Shown here piece by piece: positions 1 to 12,086 of a stretch of DNA of 64,000 nucleotides. The translations under genes were made by a program, and so were the position numbers. A model generated the notes under the pieces. The model was not told the DNA's origin. It did not search any database and saw only the letters and a program-made list of their open reading frames with translations. The DNA is taken from contig OY978103.1 of NCBI GenBank assembly GCA_963854735.1, positions 1,116,001-1,180,000 of the forward strand, given 5' to 3'. The stretch is from Marvania coccoides (lineage: Eukaryota; Chlorophyta; Trebouxiophyceae; Chlorellales; Chlorellaceae). The stretch's first letter is position 1; the number at the start of each line of letters is the position of its first letter.

Positions 1-141
1 ATGCAGATCGAGATCGTGCCAGAGTTGCTGGACATCGGCGGTGACAAACTGAGCATGGTGGGGGAATACTCCCTGCCGCTGAAGATGTTGCTGCCGGGCG
101 ATAAGAAGGCGACCATGGACGTTACCATCGTCTCGACTTGA
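1..141 (+). CDS. C-terminal fragment of an unidentified protein
   Basis: An open frame enters from the left edge and ends at TGA 139-141, giving at least 46 residues. The first codon in the window is ATG, but the frame is open to the edge, so this is more likely the tail of a longer gene (or its last exon) than a complete protein. The tail is hydrophilic with alternating hydrophobic residues, consistent with a beta-rich domain, and shows no motif I recognise. Codon use is GC-rich like the neighbouring genes. About 195 bp of AT-rich sequence separates it from the next start codon. Confidence 0.5.
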   Translation: MQIEIVPELLDIGGDKLSMVGEYSLPLKMLLPGDKKATMDVTIVST

Positions 142-337
142 TAACAGAACAGAAAAAGGGAGCTGTAAATACAATGCAGGAAGGAGGGGTGAAGAAGGGA
201 GAATAAGCGGAGCAGTCGAAGGATTCAAATTTTTTATTAAACTAAATAGGGAAACTTGTATAAAAACAACCGCCATTAAGAGTCGACTCAACGCATTCAA
301 TGCCGAATAGCAAAAACAAAGATTAAAATTTCCAGAC

Positions 338-3309
338 ATGGCAGACAAGGACGAGGAGTTTGCAAGGATTCTGGTGCGTTTGAGACTTTGCACAATACCG
401 AAACACCTCATCGACGAGGTTTCGTAGCTCTACGAGTCTCGTGCATTTTTCAAATTTAATTCAAAATTACCCCTCAATCATCTTGCTTCGCGATCCCTCC
501 ATCCCTCCTCCAGACACCCCTAAATACCCCCTTCCAACCCTTTCATTATTCAACTCTGTCCGCAGCAAATCGCGGAGGACAACATCGGCGAGGACTTCTA
601 CTTTGGCGAAGGCGGCGGTGGCGCTGGCGATGATCCTTACGACTCGGACTACGGCTCGCGCTCCAAAAAGAAAGGGCGAAAAAAGAAGCAGATCAGCGCG
701 GGTGGTGCCGCAGGCGGCGGCTCCAACGGCGCCGGCCCCTCCAGGACGCCGCAGAGCCCAGCCGCGGCCGCCGCCGCCGCACGACGACGTAAAGAAAAGC
801 GGGAAGACGACGAGGAGGGGAGCGGCGACGGGGCGCAGGTGACAGTCACGGGGCGGCGAAAAAGAAAGGATGCGGGAAGCACGCGCAGCGGGTCGCGGCC
901 GTGGGCAGACGATGAAGAACTGCTCTTCGTGGAGGCGTTGACCCTTTACGGGCGGGACTGGAAGCGCTGCGCCGAGCACGTGGTGACGCGCGACCACCGC
1001 GCCATCGCCAGCCACGCGCAAAAGTGGATGATTAAAGTGCTGATGCGGGGGGAGGACCTGCCGGGAGTTATGGCGAGAACAGGGTACACGCTGTCGGGAA
1101 AGCCGCTGGACCCAAATGCGTCGGCAGCGAGAGCCTACGGGCTCAGACCAGACCGCTTCAAAGGTGAGTAAATACGAATCCCAGATTACGGTATTTCAAA
1201 CAGATTATTTTTGTTATTTTTCGAGGGGTTTGAAGGAGGTTGGTGAATTGAGAAGGTCCTATTTTGTTGGCTGCAGAGGTAGCTGCGTCGGGTTTTCTGG
1301 AGGTGGGGGTCCACGTGACAACACTGGAGATGCACGACGGCCCTCCCACCAAACGGGAGCTCAACAAAGTGGCTGGTGCCGCCGCGCCGCCTGGCGCCAA
1401 ACGCGGCCGCAAGCCCGGCAGCAAAAACGCCTCCACAGCCGCCGCCGCCGCCGCTGTTGCCTCTGACACAGACTACGACGACGCTGATGGCACCCTGGCG
1501 GCTGCGATCGCTGCCTCTGCGGGCGACGCTGCCGGCGCTGCCGCCGTGGCTTCCCCTTCGGGCCGCACCGAGTACTCCAAGAACAGACCCAAGCGGCAGG
1601 TGGTGTCCACCAAGGCGCAGATGGGGGCCACCACGGAGAGCCTGGAGCTGACGCACGTGCATCAGTTCTCCAGCCTGGCGCCACAGCCATTCTCAGTCAC
1701 GATAGCGCCCGAGGCGCTGCTGGTGATGGACTTCCACGCCCATCTGAGCTTCTGCGAGGTCATCGGGCTGCTGGGGGGCACGTTCGACCCCAGCCCGCCC
1801 AACGGAGAGAAGCCGGCGCTGGTCATCCAAGCGGCGTTTCCGTGCCGCAGGTCTGCTGGGTCACACTCCAGTGAGTAGCCTGTTGGTAGTTTATTGTGTT
1901 CAATAAACCAAAATGCAATACGGCGGTTCGGTGTTCATTTTGTATTTTTTAAGCCCCAATATGGGTGAAATATCCTTGAATCTCGTATTTTATTGTCCCC
2001 CCCCCCCCCCCGCAAATTGCCTATTTTTGTGTGCAGGCACGTCTGTGGAGCTGGACGCAGAGCACCAGTTCGCGGTGACGCAGGAAATGGAGGCTCAGGG
2101 GCTGCGTGCGGTGGGCTGGTACCACTCCCATCCAGTGTTTGAACCTAGGCCAAGCGTGAAAGACAATGAGAACCAGAGGAACTACCAGGTGGTGTGCAGG
2201 GACGACGACACCGGGCTCGAGCCGTGGGTGGGCGCGATTGTGGGGCCCTATGACCAGATGCTGCCAACGCCGGTGAGAAAGATAAAGGGGGAAATGCGAT
2301 TCAAAATGAATAAAAATATTGCAATTTCTATTGCTCGAGTACGATTGTTTTACCCCTTTTTGTATGTTTTTTCTGTGCAGGCTTCTGTGACGCGGTTGTG
2401 GGTGGTGCAGCAGAAGAAGAGCGAGCTGATTCCGTTCAACGTGGAGCATTCACGGCTGCCGCCGTCAGCGGTGCCTCTGCCTGGGGATAAAGTGGAGGAG
2501 CAGTTGATAACGTAAGAGATAGAGAGACAAATACTAAGAATGAACTTTGAAACAAATTCCACGTACTTTCTATGCAACCCAGTCCTCGAATTTAGTACAT
2601 TTCATTGCATTTTTAAACTGTTTTCTGCGGTGCCGCCCCCCCCCCCCTCATAATCACCGCGTTTGTTTGAACCTGCAGGGCGCTGGAGCAGGCCAAGGAC
2701 GACTTCCAAGGGCGCGTGGACCTGTGCGACATGTGGCGCTACTTCTCCACCCTCCTGCAGGGGCAGCAGCCGGCTGGAGACCCGCTCACCATGGCTGACA
2801 AACTGAGGCTGGCACTGCGGGTGCACCTGCCCCGCGACAAGCCAGAAGAGGTCAAGACCTTCATGGAGCGGCTGGGAGGGTACTTTTATGAGCACTGGGG
2901 GGTGGATCTGGCGCCAAGAAGAAAGGCTAAAGCAACAGCAGCAGCAGCAGCCGGAGTGGGCACAGCAGGAAAGGCGGCAGCGGCGGCAGCGAATGGAGGG
3001 GCAGCAACAGCAGCGGTGGTAATGGAAGGAGCAGGGGGCAGCGTGGCGGTCAAGGCGGAGCCGCAGCCTGCTGCAGAGGAAGGCGGCGTTGTGCTTTTTC
3101 TCGAAAACGGGCTGAAAGGAGAAAACCAGCCGACAGAATCACCGGCGGCTGTAGCCACAGCTGCTGCTGCGCCCATAGAAGAGAAGGATCCTCTAGCAGA
3201 TGCCCCTTCGGAGCAGGAGCCAATGAATGGCGTCCTGGCTGAAACGGCAGCAGCAGCGGCAGCCGCAGCAGCAGAGGCGGCGGAAGAAGCACCAGTGGAC
3301 ATCGAATGA
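338..3309 (+). CDS. MYSM1-like histone H2A deubiquitinase (MYB/SANT + JAMM)
   Basis: Six exons: 338-373, 566-1163, 1277-1870, 2037-2272, 2381-2511, 2679-3309; about 741 aa. An acidic/basic N-terminal region precedes a MYB/SANT domain at about residues 123-175 carrying the SHAQK signature typical of plant-type single MYB repeats. An MPN domain follows at about 340-520 with a complete JAMM metalloprotease motif: the upstream Glu in CEVIGLLGG, then GWYHSHPVF and a downstream SVKD. The zinc ligands His, His and Asp are all present, so catalysis is expected. In metazoans MYSM1 joins SANT, SWIRM and MPN domains and removes ubiquitin from H2A. No SWIRM domain is evident here. The C-terminus is low-complexity Ala/Glu. 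Expected in the nucleus. The start has no in-frame alternative upstream, and all exon phases join. Confidence 0.85.
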
Positions 3310-3550
3310 GGCGTGTAGTGTGTTTTTATCGGTTGCACTACTAGATTAAAGTCCCCTACGTTATTTCTGACTGATGTTTATTCTCACTTTGCCTTGCCCC
3401 CGCTTGAAGCGGTTACACGAAGACTATTTTCGCAAAAAGTTGTTGCTCTCTTTCTTCAGCACAAAAATAAAAACCACCTAGAGAATAACGATAGCATAGA
3501 AGTGGATTTGACCTCCTTTAAAACCCAAATAGAATCATACACCCTACTCT

Positions 3551-4667
3551 CTATCCAAAGAAGTACCAGTAGCTGTGCATGCCGGTCTTCCACACATGGC
3601 TGCTCAGAATGAGCTGCAGCAGCACGCCGCACCCGCCCAGCATGGCCCACCCCCACACTCGCCGCTCCGTCTCCACCTTCACCGCCGGTAGGAACCGCGA
3701 GAACGACGCCACCAGCAGCCCAAACGCCATGTAGAAAGTCCCCATGATGAAGCCCTCCGCTCCCATCTGCCCCGACCCCTGCATGAACACCATGGCAGTC
3801 TGCGTGCGAGGGTTGTACCCCACAAACGGCACCCCCCTGATGATGTTGAACATCCCCCCAGACACCGAGAACCACATGATGGCTAGGCCGCCAACGACGT
3901 AAAGTGCTGGCGAGCGCATGAAGGGGGCATAGTAAAGCCTGTAGCCCACCGCGCAGAGGGCGGCCATCACCGCGAGGGTGATGAGCGGGAGGAAGCGCGA
4001 GCGGGAGCCGGCGCCAGCTGCGGAAAGGTCGCCTGGTGAGAGCGCTGTGAGCTGCTGGACATAGTTGCCAAAGTCTTGGGCGGTGGGCATTGAAGACATG
4101 CTGCCGCCCATTTCTTCGGATTTAGGGATCTGGATGGCGCTGGTGGCGCGGATGTTGAGGCCGGGGGGGATGCGCACGATGTAGGGGAGGCCTTTCACGC
4201 CCAGCCGGCCGAAAATTTCGCGGGCATCTTCAAACATGATTCGCACGAAGAAGACTTTGGTTTCCGTGGGTTTGCCGGCGTGGGTGGCGGCGAAAGCGCG
4301 CGCCACGGTGGCGAAGGCGTCGAACCTCCCCTCCAGGTTGAGCTTGCTCTGCTTCCTGAACTGCTTGGCGTCGCCGAAGAGGAAGACGGAGTAGGGGCGG
4401 TTCTTCCCCTCGGTGTACTTGTTGAACGCGGCTGTGTCTAAGTCGATCACGCCATTGGCCGACCGGCGCTGCAGGTCCAGCAGCTCCTTGACCTGCGGGG
4501 CGAGAAGATTGAAGTTAATTTTGGTTGAAAAGATTGATCGAGATGGGGAACGGCGTTGTGGCGCGCGATCGCACCTTCTGTGCATTCTCTTCCAATTTCT
4601 GCGCATTTCCGAATCCGCTGCAGGACACCAACACCACTGCTGCGAAAAATAGTGTTGATCGCCGCAT
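3551..4667 (-). CDS. OST3: Oligosaccharyltransferase subunit OST3/OST6
   Basis: Two exons (4667-4575, 4492-3551), 344 aa, matching the usual family length. Exon 1 encodes a signal peptide (MRRSTLFFAAVVLVSC...). A lumenal thioredoxin-like domain covers about residues 30-170. Four hydrophobic segments in the C-terminal half match the OST3/OST6 (TUSC3/MAGT1) topology, and the chain ends in WKTGMHSYWYFFG. The family forms part of the ER oligosaccharyltransferase that N-glycosylates nascent proteins. The CXXC redox motif of yeast and animal members is missing where it would be expected (around SVFLFGDAKQF), which fits plant-type members. The gene is tail-to-tail with the upstream deubiquitinase gene, with 241 bp between stop codons. 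Confidence 0.9.
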
Positions 4668-5460
4668 TTTCGGTTGGGAGACGGTGATCGCAGGACGTGC
4701 GCACGATGTAGTAAATTTGTGGTAGCAAAAAGTGTGTTTTTAAAATAAAATCAACGACGATCGAAATGTTTCGAGGTTCTTTATGAGAGGGGAAGCTGCG
4801 CAGAAGCTACCAAGGAGGCCCTCTCTGGTGTTCGTCTCAGGTTGGAAAATCTGTAATCTATCATTGAACTCGAATTTCTTGCACTCTCGTCTCTGAGCTT
4901 CTGCCGTTGTGCTCCCACCCCCTTTATTATTTCTCATTAGCAGCCCTGTTCCTTCCTTCCTTCTTATCTCCCAGTAATAGTTAAAAAGTAAGTCCACTAA
5001 ACTTTAAATTTGTTTGCAGAAAAGCCGGTTTGTAATGGGCGCCGCATGCTTCAACGCGCGGCAACTCCACCAACGTCTTCCACCAACGCACGCCCAGCCA
5101 GAGCGTCGTTGTGACGTCTCTGCACCTCCCAGGCCACCCCGCCCTGCCCTCCGCAGTCGCGGCGCAGCCTGAGTCCCCTCTTCTGAGCGAAAGCCTCTCC
5201 CATCCAACAAGCATGGTGCGTGATTTATGTATCTTTGAAATGTGTCTAGCGACAATGATGTTTGTTTAAAGCATAATGTACTGCTATCATAGCAAGTTTT
5301 TAGTTCAAAACTTAGGTTTTGGTTGATTGCTTCCGTGCGGCTTGTCCTGTAAATATTTTAGCGTTTCATTCTCTTCATTTCCAACGCTATTGAAGAAACG
5401 ATAAAGGGACAAGGTTCAGCTTTGGTGGCTGCAGAAAATGATTAGGTTTGAAAGAAAAAG
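4668..5460. other. Intergenic region with weak exon-like signals
   Basis: This 793-bp gap lies upstream of the OST3 start and downstream of the acetyltransferase stop. A GC-rich island at 5037-5216 has an acceptor-like tract ending at 5019 and ends in ATG followed by a GTGCGT donor-like site (5214-5222). A short frame from 4783 could splice at about 4841 into 5020-5116 to give about 50 residues, but the product matches nothing I know. It may be a small unrecognised gene or a 5-prime exon. I cannot support a coding model. Confidence 0.3.
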
Positions 5461-6272
5461 TCAAGCCGCTCCAGCATCGTCCTCTTGCTCCTTCAGCTCC
5501 ATTTCTATCCACTGATCCGCGCCGTGCTGCACCGCCGAAGGCCCCACCACCGAAAACCCGCCTTTTTGATAAAACTTTACCTGCGTTCATGAAAAAAAAT
5601 TCCAATTTGAAAAAAACAAAAAAACTACTTCCGTTGCATGAAAGCCTCAAAGTCAAGTCGCCTCACCAAATTGTCTTTGCACAGCAATCTGATCCCTTCC
5701 AGCCCTGGCCTGGCCTGCTGCACCACGTTGCAGTAGGCATTCAGCAGCCGCAGCCCAACTTTCTTTCTTCGCTCGCTTTCTTTCACGCACACAGAGTGGA
5801 TGCACAGCAGCCGGCCTTCGTTTTCATGTCGGTCCATAGATTCATGCGTGAGCGAGCTTGAGCTGGTCAGAGTGCCGCAAACGAAGCCTACGACTTCTCC
5901 GGACAGAGACACCGCCGCTAAGAAGAAATCGGACGCTGCAGGAAGGCAGGCGCAAGGGGAGGGGTTGGTAGGAAGATTATCATCGTCAGATTCGTGTTCT
6001 GTATTTTTCCTGGGCGTTAAAATGTTGTTTTGCGCACCATGTTCCAGGCGGAAAGCGAGCTTTTGTGGAGTAGCAGCTTCATCGGCAGGATAGCCTAATT
6101 CCTGCGAATACAAGAGTTTGGGGGCTGGGATTTTATTCAGCATGCGAAATTGAATACATCTTGTATTTAAATACTCGGAATCACGTGCCTCGAGCTTCAC
6201 AATCGTCGGCAAGTCATCTTGCAGGGCTGGTCTGAAAAATACGCTGGGAGGGGCGCAGATGTCGTCAGACAT
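5461..6272 (-). CDS. AANAT-like (serotonin/arylalkylamine) GNAT N-acetyltransferase
   Basis: Two exons (6272-5667 and 5580-5461), 241 aa. The first frame alone would end in an unrelated tail. Splicing at CTTG before GTGAGG joins the GNAT core to a second exon encoding FYQKGGFSVVGPSAVQHG, the expected last strand and helix of the fold. The core contains LTHESMDRHE and LCIHSVCVKESERRKKVG, which fit the acetyl-CoA-binding motif A region of fungal, algal and non-vertebrate AANAT-like proteins. The predicted reaction is transfer of acetyl from acetyl-CoA to an aromatic or aliphatic amine; the substrate is not readable from sequence. The central acidic insertion (about residues 80-110) looks disordered. 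The start is the second in-frame Met (MSDDICAPP), because the upstream Met is preceded by an AT-rich leader-like stretch. Confidence 0.8.
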
Positions 6273-6544
6273 AATATAACAATAATAATAAATGTAGATC
6301 ACTAGAACCTATTTGAGTTCGTCTGCTGTGGCTCTTTCAAAAGTTCAATGGAAAGTGAAATGCTAAATGCTCGTGTTGTTGCGATTCGGCTATATTATTT
6401 TTCATTTGCATTTGTTTGAAACATCCAAACAGTCTACTGTGAGCGCATAAAGCAGCACATGCACACGCACATACAAGACTTTAGAATAAAATCTAACAAA
6501 AAAGCGACCCTTCTTCGCTAAAAAATTATTGCAAAATCATAATT

Positions 6545-9500
6545 ATGGGTAAACAGAAAGAGGAGAAGAAGGGCGGCGCTGCAGCCGACCCCCGCTTCGC
6601 CGCCGTGGCTCACGACCCGCGATTCCAGCGGTTCCCAAAGGCCAAAGCCAAGGTGCAGGTCGACGACCGCTTCAAAAGTAAGCTTTCAATAATTTATAGC
6701 GAACAGCGTCCGCAAGCTTGGAAAATCAGTGGGCGCAGTCGCCGACGCTGCCAGCTGCCGCCACGTTTTCCTCACTTTTTTTCCCACCCCCTTGCTGCAG
6801 GCATGTTCCACGACCCTGCCTTCAAGGTTGGCATTAGCGTGGACAAGCGAGGTCGCAAAGTGAGTTCCATCCCTTTATTTTTTTGCGGTTTTTTAAGACC
6901 ATAATAAAATACATTTCCCGCCGATAAATTCTGATTAATTGTCTTTTTTCCCCATTTCTAGGTGAAAACCAAGGGGCGTCACGAGGACATGCGGAAGTAC
7001 TACCACCTGAAGGACGAAGACATCGAAAAAGAGGGTGGTGCTGCTGCTGCTGCTGAGGAGGAGGAGGACGACTCTGAGGTAGAAGCAGCCGAGGTGCCGG
7101 CAAAAGCGGCAAAGCAAAGGCGCAGCGAGAAAAAGAGCAAGGCCAAAGCCGCAGCCGACGATGACGACGAAGAACCTTCTGCAGAGGAGGAGGAAAGCGA
7201 GGAAGAAAGTTCCGATGAGGAAAACGTTGACGCCGATCCTGAAGCCACCGCTGCTGAGCTGCGCTGGGCTCGCATGCGCGGGCTGGCGGGCCCTGAAACC
7301 AGCAGCAGCGAGGAGGATGACAGCGATGCGGAGGAGGAAGACGGCAGCGGCAGCGAGGAAGGCCGGGAAAAGGTCGCTGGCGGCGGCAGCGAAGGAGAGG
7401 AGAGTGAAGAGGAGGGGGTCCCTGAGGCTGAGCTCGAGGAGTGGGGGGTGGGCGCGCTGGCCGCCAACCCTATGGAGCAGATCATGCTGCTGCCGGACGC
7501 TACCGCGCGGCTGGCGTGCGTTGATTTAGATTGGGAGCACGTGAGGGCGGTTGACATTCTTGTGGCGCTGCGGTCGTTTGTCCCTGGTGGAGGCGCCATT
7601 CGCCGGGTGACGGTGTTCCCCTCCGACTACGGGCTGGAGCGCATGGTGGAGGAGGCGTTGACGGGGCCCCAGGGCATCTGGAGGCAGCGCGGCGATGGCG
7701 GTGCTGCTGCCGCGGCGGAAAACGAAAGTGACGACTCCTCTGGGGATGATGAGGAGCGGGAGGAAGACGGGTCTGGAGAGGAGGAGGAAGAGGGTGGTGG
7801 CAGCGGCAGCGAGAGTGGGGGTGAGGCTGGGAGTGAGAGCGAGAGCGATGACGGTGAAGGGGCAGTGGACCCGTCTCGGCTGCGGCTGTATGAGCGCTCC
7901 AAGCTGCGGTGGTACTACGCCATCGTGGAGTGCGACAGCGCGTCCACCGCCAACAAGCTGTACGAGGAGTGCGACGGCATGGAGCTGATGAAGAGTGAGT
8001 CAAATCATCATTCACAACTTTTTTTGTTAAATAATTTCTCCAGGGTAAAAAAAAAATCTCTGCACAAAATTTTCTTACTGTCGATTCAAATTTTCAACTC
8101 GTTGATTCTACTTCTTTGCAGCTGCCTGCAAGTTCGACCTTCGATTCGTCCCTGATGACCAATCTTTCGCGGGGCGGCAGGTCCGAGACACAGCCACCGA
8201 CGTGCCCACCGACTACGACGCGCCCGTGTTCCAGACCAAGGCGCTGCAGCACACCAACGTGGAGCTGACCTGGGACAAAGGCGACGAAGGGAGAAAGCGA
8301 GCGCTGTCAAAGAAACTGACGGCTGATGAAATCAAGGAAGACGACTTCAAGGCCTACCTGGCCACCGACAGCGAAGGCGGGAGCAGCTCTGAAGAGGAGG
8401 AGGAGGCAGAGGCCGGCGGCGGCGCGGCAAATAAGCGTGGGGAGGGCGGCAATAGGGATGCTGAGGCTGTGCGGGAACGCTACCGCCGGTTGCTGCTGGG
8501 GGGCGGTGGGGGCGACGCGCCTGCTGAGCGGGTGGGGAAGAAAGACTGGAGCGGCGCAGGCGGGAAGGGTGGTGGGTCTGATGAGGATGAGGACGAGGAG
8601 GAGGAAGAAAGAAATGGCGGTGGCGGTGCGAGCGATGATGACCGCAAGATGGAGATGCAGGTGACGTTTGTCCCAGGGCTGGAGGGGTTGGGGGAGCGTC
8701 TGATGGCCAAGCGGCGCGAGGCGGAGGCCAAGAAAGGGGAGACTCTGTGGGAGGCTTACCTGAGACGCAAGCGGTGAGTTTCCCCACAAATAAATTTATT
8801 TCATGGCCATATTTCTTTGATTTCTACTTGCTTGAAAAACTGCATTGATTTTGCAGATTTCCAACCAACACATTACACCTTTCTAACCATCCACCATTTC
8901 TCCGCTGTTTTCTCGATCTTCTCACAGGGAGAAGAAGGCAGATGCAAAGCGCAAAGGCAAGGTCAATGTGGACTCTGACGACGAGGAGGACACCTCCGGC
9001 GACGAGGCTTCTGGCTCCTCCGACGAGGAGGCGCTGCCTGCTGGCGTGGCCGACGATCCTTTCTTTCAGCACGACCCCACCGCCGATCCCTTTGACGATC
9101 CTTTCTTTAAGTCTGGGCCCGGGGACGCGCCTGGTTTGACCGGGGACACACCGGGAAGAAAGAAGGGTAAGAAAGAAAGTGAGAAAAGCGCGGGAAAGAA
9201 GGGAAAGAGGCGGGGAGGTGGCAGCGAGGAGGAGGATGAAGAGAGCCGGCGGCAGCGGGCGCAGCTGGAGATGCTGCTCATGGACGAGGAGGCGCTGCTG
9301 CGGGGGGCAGACAACGCGGCGGCGAAAGACAAAGGCGGCGTGTCGGCGGCGGGCGGTGGAAAGAAGCTGTCGAAGAAGGAGCGCATGCGGCTAAAGAAAG
9401 AGAAAGTGAGGTCTGAGCGGGCGCAGGGCTCAGACGAAGAGGACCACGAGGAGGCGGCTGGCGCTGGGTTCAAAGTGGACCTGGACGATCCGCGGTTCAA

Positions 9501-9819
9501 GGGGCTGTACAGCGGCCCTGAGTTTGCCCTGGATCCCACTGATCCGAGATTTTCAAAGGCAGGCCCCGGGGCGGCGGTGATTGCCGCAGAAGCGGCGCGG
9601 CGGCGCGGAAAGAAGCGGCGGCTGCAGGAGAAGACCGGGGGAGAAGAGGCGCCGGCGGTGGTGCGAGAGAAAGCGGCGGTGGAGAAGAAAAAAGAAGGCG
9701 GCGGCAGTGGTGGCGGAAAAGCGGATTTGCGGCTGATGGTGGCGTCGCTGAAGCGCAAGGCGGCGGCCGGGGAGGCGGCTACCCCGGGAGGCAAGAAGAA
9801 GGCTGCTAAGCGGGTTTGA
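6545..9819 (+). CDS. ESF1: ESF1-like pre-rRNA processing protein
   Basis: Five exons: 6545-6677, 6801-6859, 6962-7994, 8122-8773, 8928-9819; 922 aa. The N-terminus has the paired DPRF motifs of the family (ADPRFAAV, HDPRFQRFPK) and the RHEDMRKYYHL element. A central ESF1 RRM-like domain runs from CVDLDWEHVRAVDILVALRS through YYAIVECDSASTANKLYEEC to FDLRFVPDD. The NUC153 motif appears as VDLDDPRFKGLYSGPEFAL and DPTDPRFSK near the C-terminus. Long acidic Ser/Glu and basic Lys tracts are typical of this nucleolar factor, which acts in early 18S rRNA processing in the small-subunit processome. A 16-bp T run follows the stop codon. Confidence 0.93.
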
Positions 9820-9972
9820 ATGTTTTTTTTTTTTTTTTTTTGCTAGTACAAGAATTTCTCTCTTGCTCTTTTTGCAATTGAAACTTTCTTGGAGTTTCAA
9901 AATAAAATAGGGGGCATTTTGCCGATTTCTCACTCCTGCCAGCCCGCATTTTTAAACTGTCAAATACCCAAC

Positions 9973-11639
9973 ATGGCGGCCCCTCTCCACGACCAGCTGG
10001 ATATAGTCATCCCCACTAGTGCGTACATCTCTCATCTCTCTTTCCCTGTCGCTTCAGCGTCAAGCACTGCCGCCTGTGCGCCCACGATCGGGTCGATGTG
10101 TTCAAAACATACCCAATAGCCTTCGTGGGCGCTGGCTAGCCCTTTGCTCGATTTCCCGCTTGATTAGTCTGCATCTGTTCAAGTCATTTTTCATCGACTC
10201 ACAGCGTGTTTTCCCTCCTTTTCCTCGCAGTCCGAAGCTTAGATTTCCTGGAGCAATGGTGCGTGCTCCGTCCCCTGTATTTTGTCGACGCACCAGACAC
10301 ATATCGGGATTTTTAAATTGCACTGAACGCGGCTCCTTTAATTCTGCGCGTTTAGCCCTCCAACCCACTGATTATTATCATTTCTTGCTTTCCTGACAGG
10401 CGTACCTTTTTCCAGCCCTACCACATCATCGTCATCCAGGACGGTGATCCCGCCCGCAAGGTTGACGTGCCCCCTGGCTTTGACTACGAGCTCTACAACC
10501 GCAATGACATCGAGCGCATCCTGGGCGACAAGGCCTGGTGCATCAGCTTCAAGGACAGCGCCTGCAGGTGCACACCACATCCAATTTATTTTTCTCCCGA
10601 CTTTCCTTAAGCTGTTCTTAACCCATTTCCTGTCCATTTTTCACGCTTTCAGGTGCTTCGGGTACATGATCAGCAAGAAGAAGTACGTCTACACCATCGA
10701 CGATGACTGCTTCGTGGCCAAGAACCCCTCCGGCCAGGACATCAATGCACTGGAGCAGCACATCAAGAACCTGCTGTGCCCCTCCACCCCCGACTTCTTC
10801 AACACCCTCTACGACCCCTACGCAGAGGGCGCCGACTTTGTGCGCGGCTACCCCTTCTCCATGCGCGAAGGGCGCCCCACTGCCGTCTCCCACGGCCTCT
10901 GGCTCAACATTCCGGACTATGACGCTCCCACGCAGATGGTGAAGCCCCGCGAGCGCAACACCCGCTACGTGGACGCCGTTATGACGGTGCCCAAGGGCAC
11001 GCTGTTCCCGATGTGCGGCATGAACTTGGCGTTTGACCGTGATGCCATCGGCCCTGCGATGTACTTTGGGCTGATGGGCGAGGGGCAGCCGTGGGGGCGG
11101 TACGACGACATGTGGGCTGGATGGTGAGTAGCAGTGTTACCTCAATCTGCTCAAAAATCGCCGTTTATAGCACTAATTTTGGGCCGTTTTTGCTCAATTT
11201 TACTAACGGTTTCACCGATTATTTCGCCTTTTAACATGTATTACCGCGTACAATGCCGCACATCCCCTTCTCACTCTACCCTTCCCATGTCTATTTCTTC
11301 CTTTTTTTCTTCCTCAGGTGCGTCAAGGTGATCACCGACCACCTCAACCTGGGCGTCAAAACCGGCCTGCCCTACATCTGGCACTCCAAGGCCTCCAACC
11401 CCTTTGTCAACCTGAAGAAGGAGTACAAGGGCATCTTCTGGCAGGAGGAAATCATCCCCTTCTTCCAGGCCGTCAAGTTCTCGGAAGGTTCCACCGATGT
11501 GTTCACGTGCATGGAGGAGCTCGCAGAAAAGGTGCGCGTGGGGCTGGGCCACCTGGACCCCTACTTTGACAAGCTGGCCAACGGCATGCTGGCCTGGATT
11601 GCGGCCTGGAAGGAGCTGAACCCCTCCGAGGCCAAGTGA
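9973..11639 (+). CDS. RGP: UDP-arabinopyranose mutase / reversibly glycosylated polypeptide
   Basis: Five exons: 9973-10018, 10231-10258, 10400-10567, 10653-11123, 11318-11639; 344 aa, close to plant RGP length. The protein is near-continuous with plant RGP/UAM sequences: [17 protein letters not shown], the DDD motif in [11 protein letters not shown] (about residue 96), the segment [20 protein letters not shown] and a C-terminal [11 protein letters not shown]. The enzyme interconverts UDP-arabinopyranose and UDP-arabinofuranose on the cytosolic face of the Golgi and self-glycosylates on an Arg. It supplies arabinofuranose for cell-wall or glycoprotein glycans. Exon 2 is only 28 bp. An A-rich AATAAA-like element follows the stop codon. 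Confidence 0.96.
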
Positions 11640-12086
11640 TGCCGAGGACGGAATTGGAAAGAAAGAATAAACCAATTAGAAGAGGAAACCATAGTTTTCT
11701 TTTATTGATTCTTTATACAACCAAGTTCATTCCACTAGAAAAGGGACTCGCAGCATTTCATGTTGAAGTTGACTACTGTTGGCAGCCACTGCCCCGTCAT
11801 TGCAGTAAACTCTGAGCGCTTGCCAAGCCTTTTATTTCTTTTTTCAACAACGCTATTCTACTTGCGTGCTTGCTGCTGTTTCTTTACAGAAGCCCTTCGC
11901 AAAGCCAATTTTGTTGCTTCTGCTTCTGCTTCTGCTGCTGCTGCTGCTGCTTGTGAACAAGTAAAATTATTTTTCTATTTTTTTCAAACAAAATGTACCA
12001 GTTAGCAAAGAGAGGGCAAACGTCAACGTAACTCGCATACGTTGACTAACATAAACGCCATCTGCAACAGCCCTCAGCACTCGTAA
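11640..12086. other. Intergenic between convergent genes
   Basis: 447 bp between the RGP stop and the SWIM-protein stop. It holds A-rich polyadenylation-like sequence for RGP at about 11665-11680 and a TTCTGC/CTG-type short repeat at about 11915-11951. No coding signal is seen on either strand. Confidence 0.5.
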
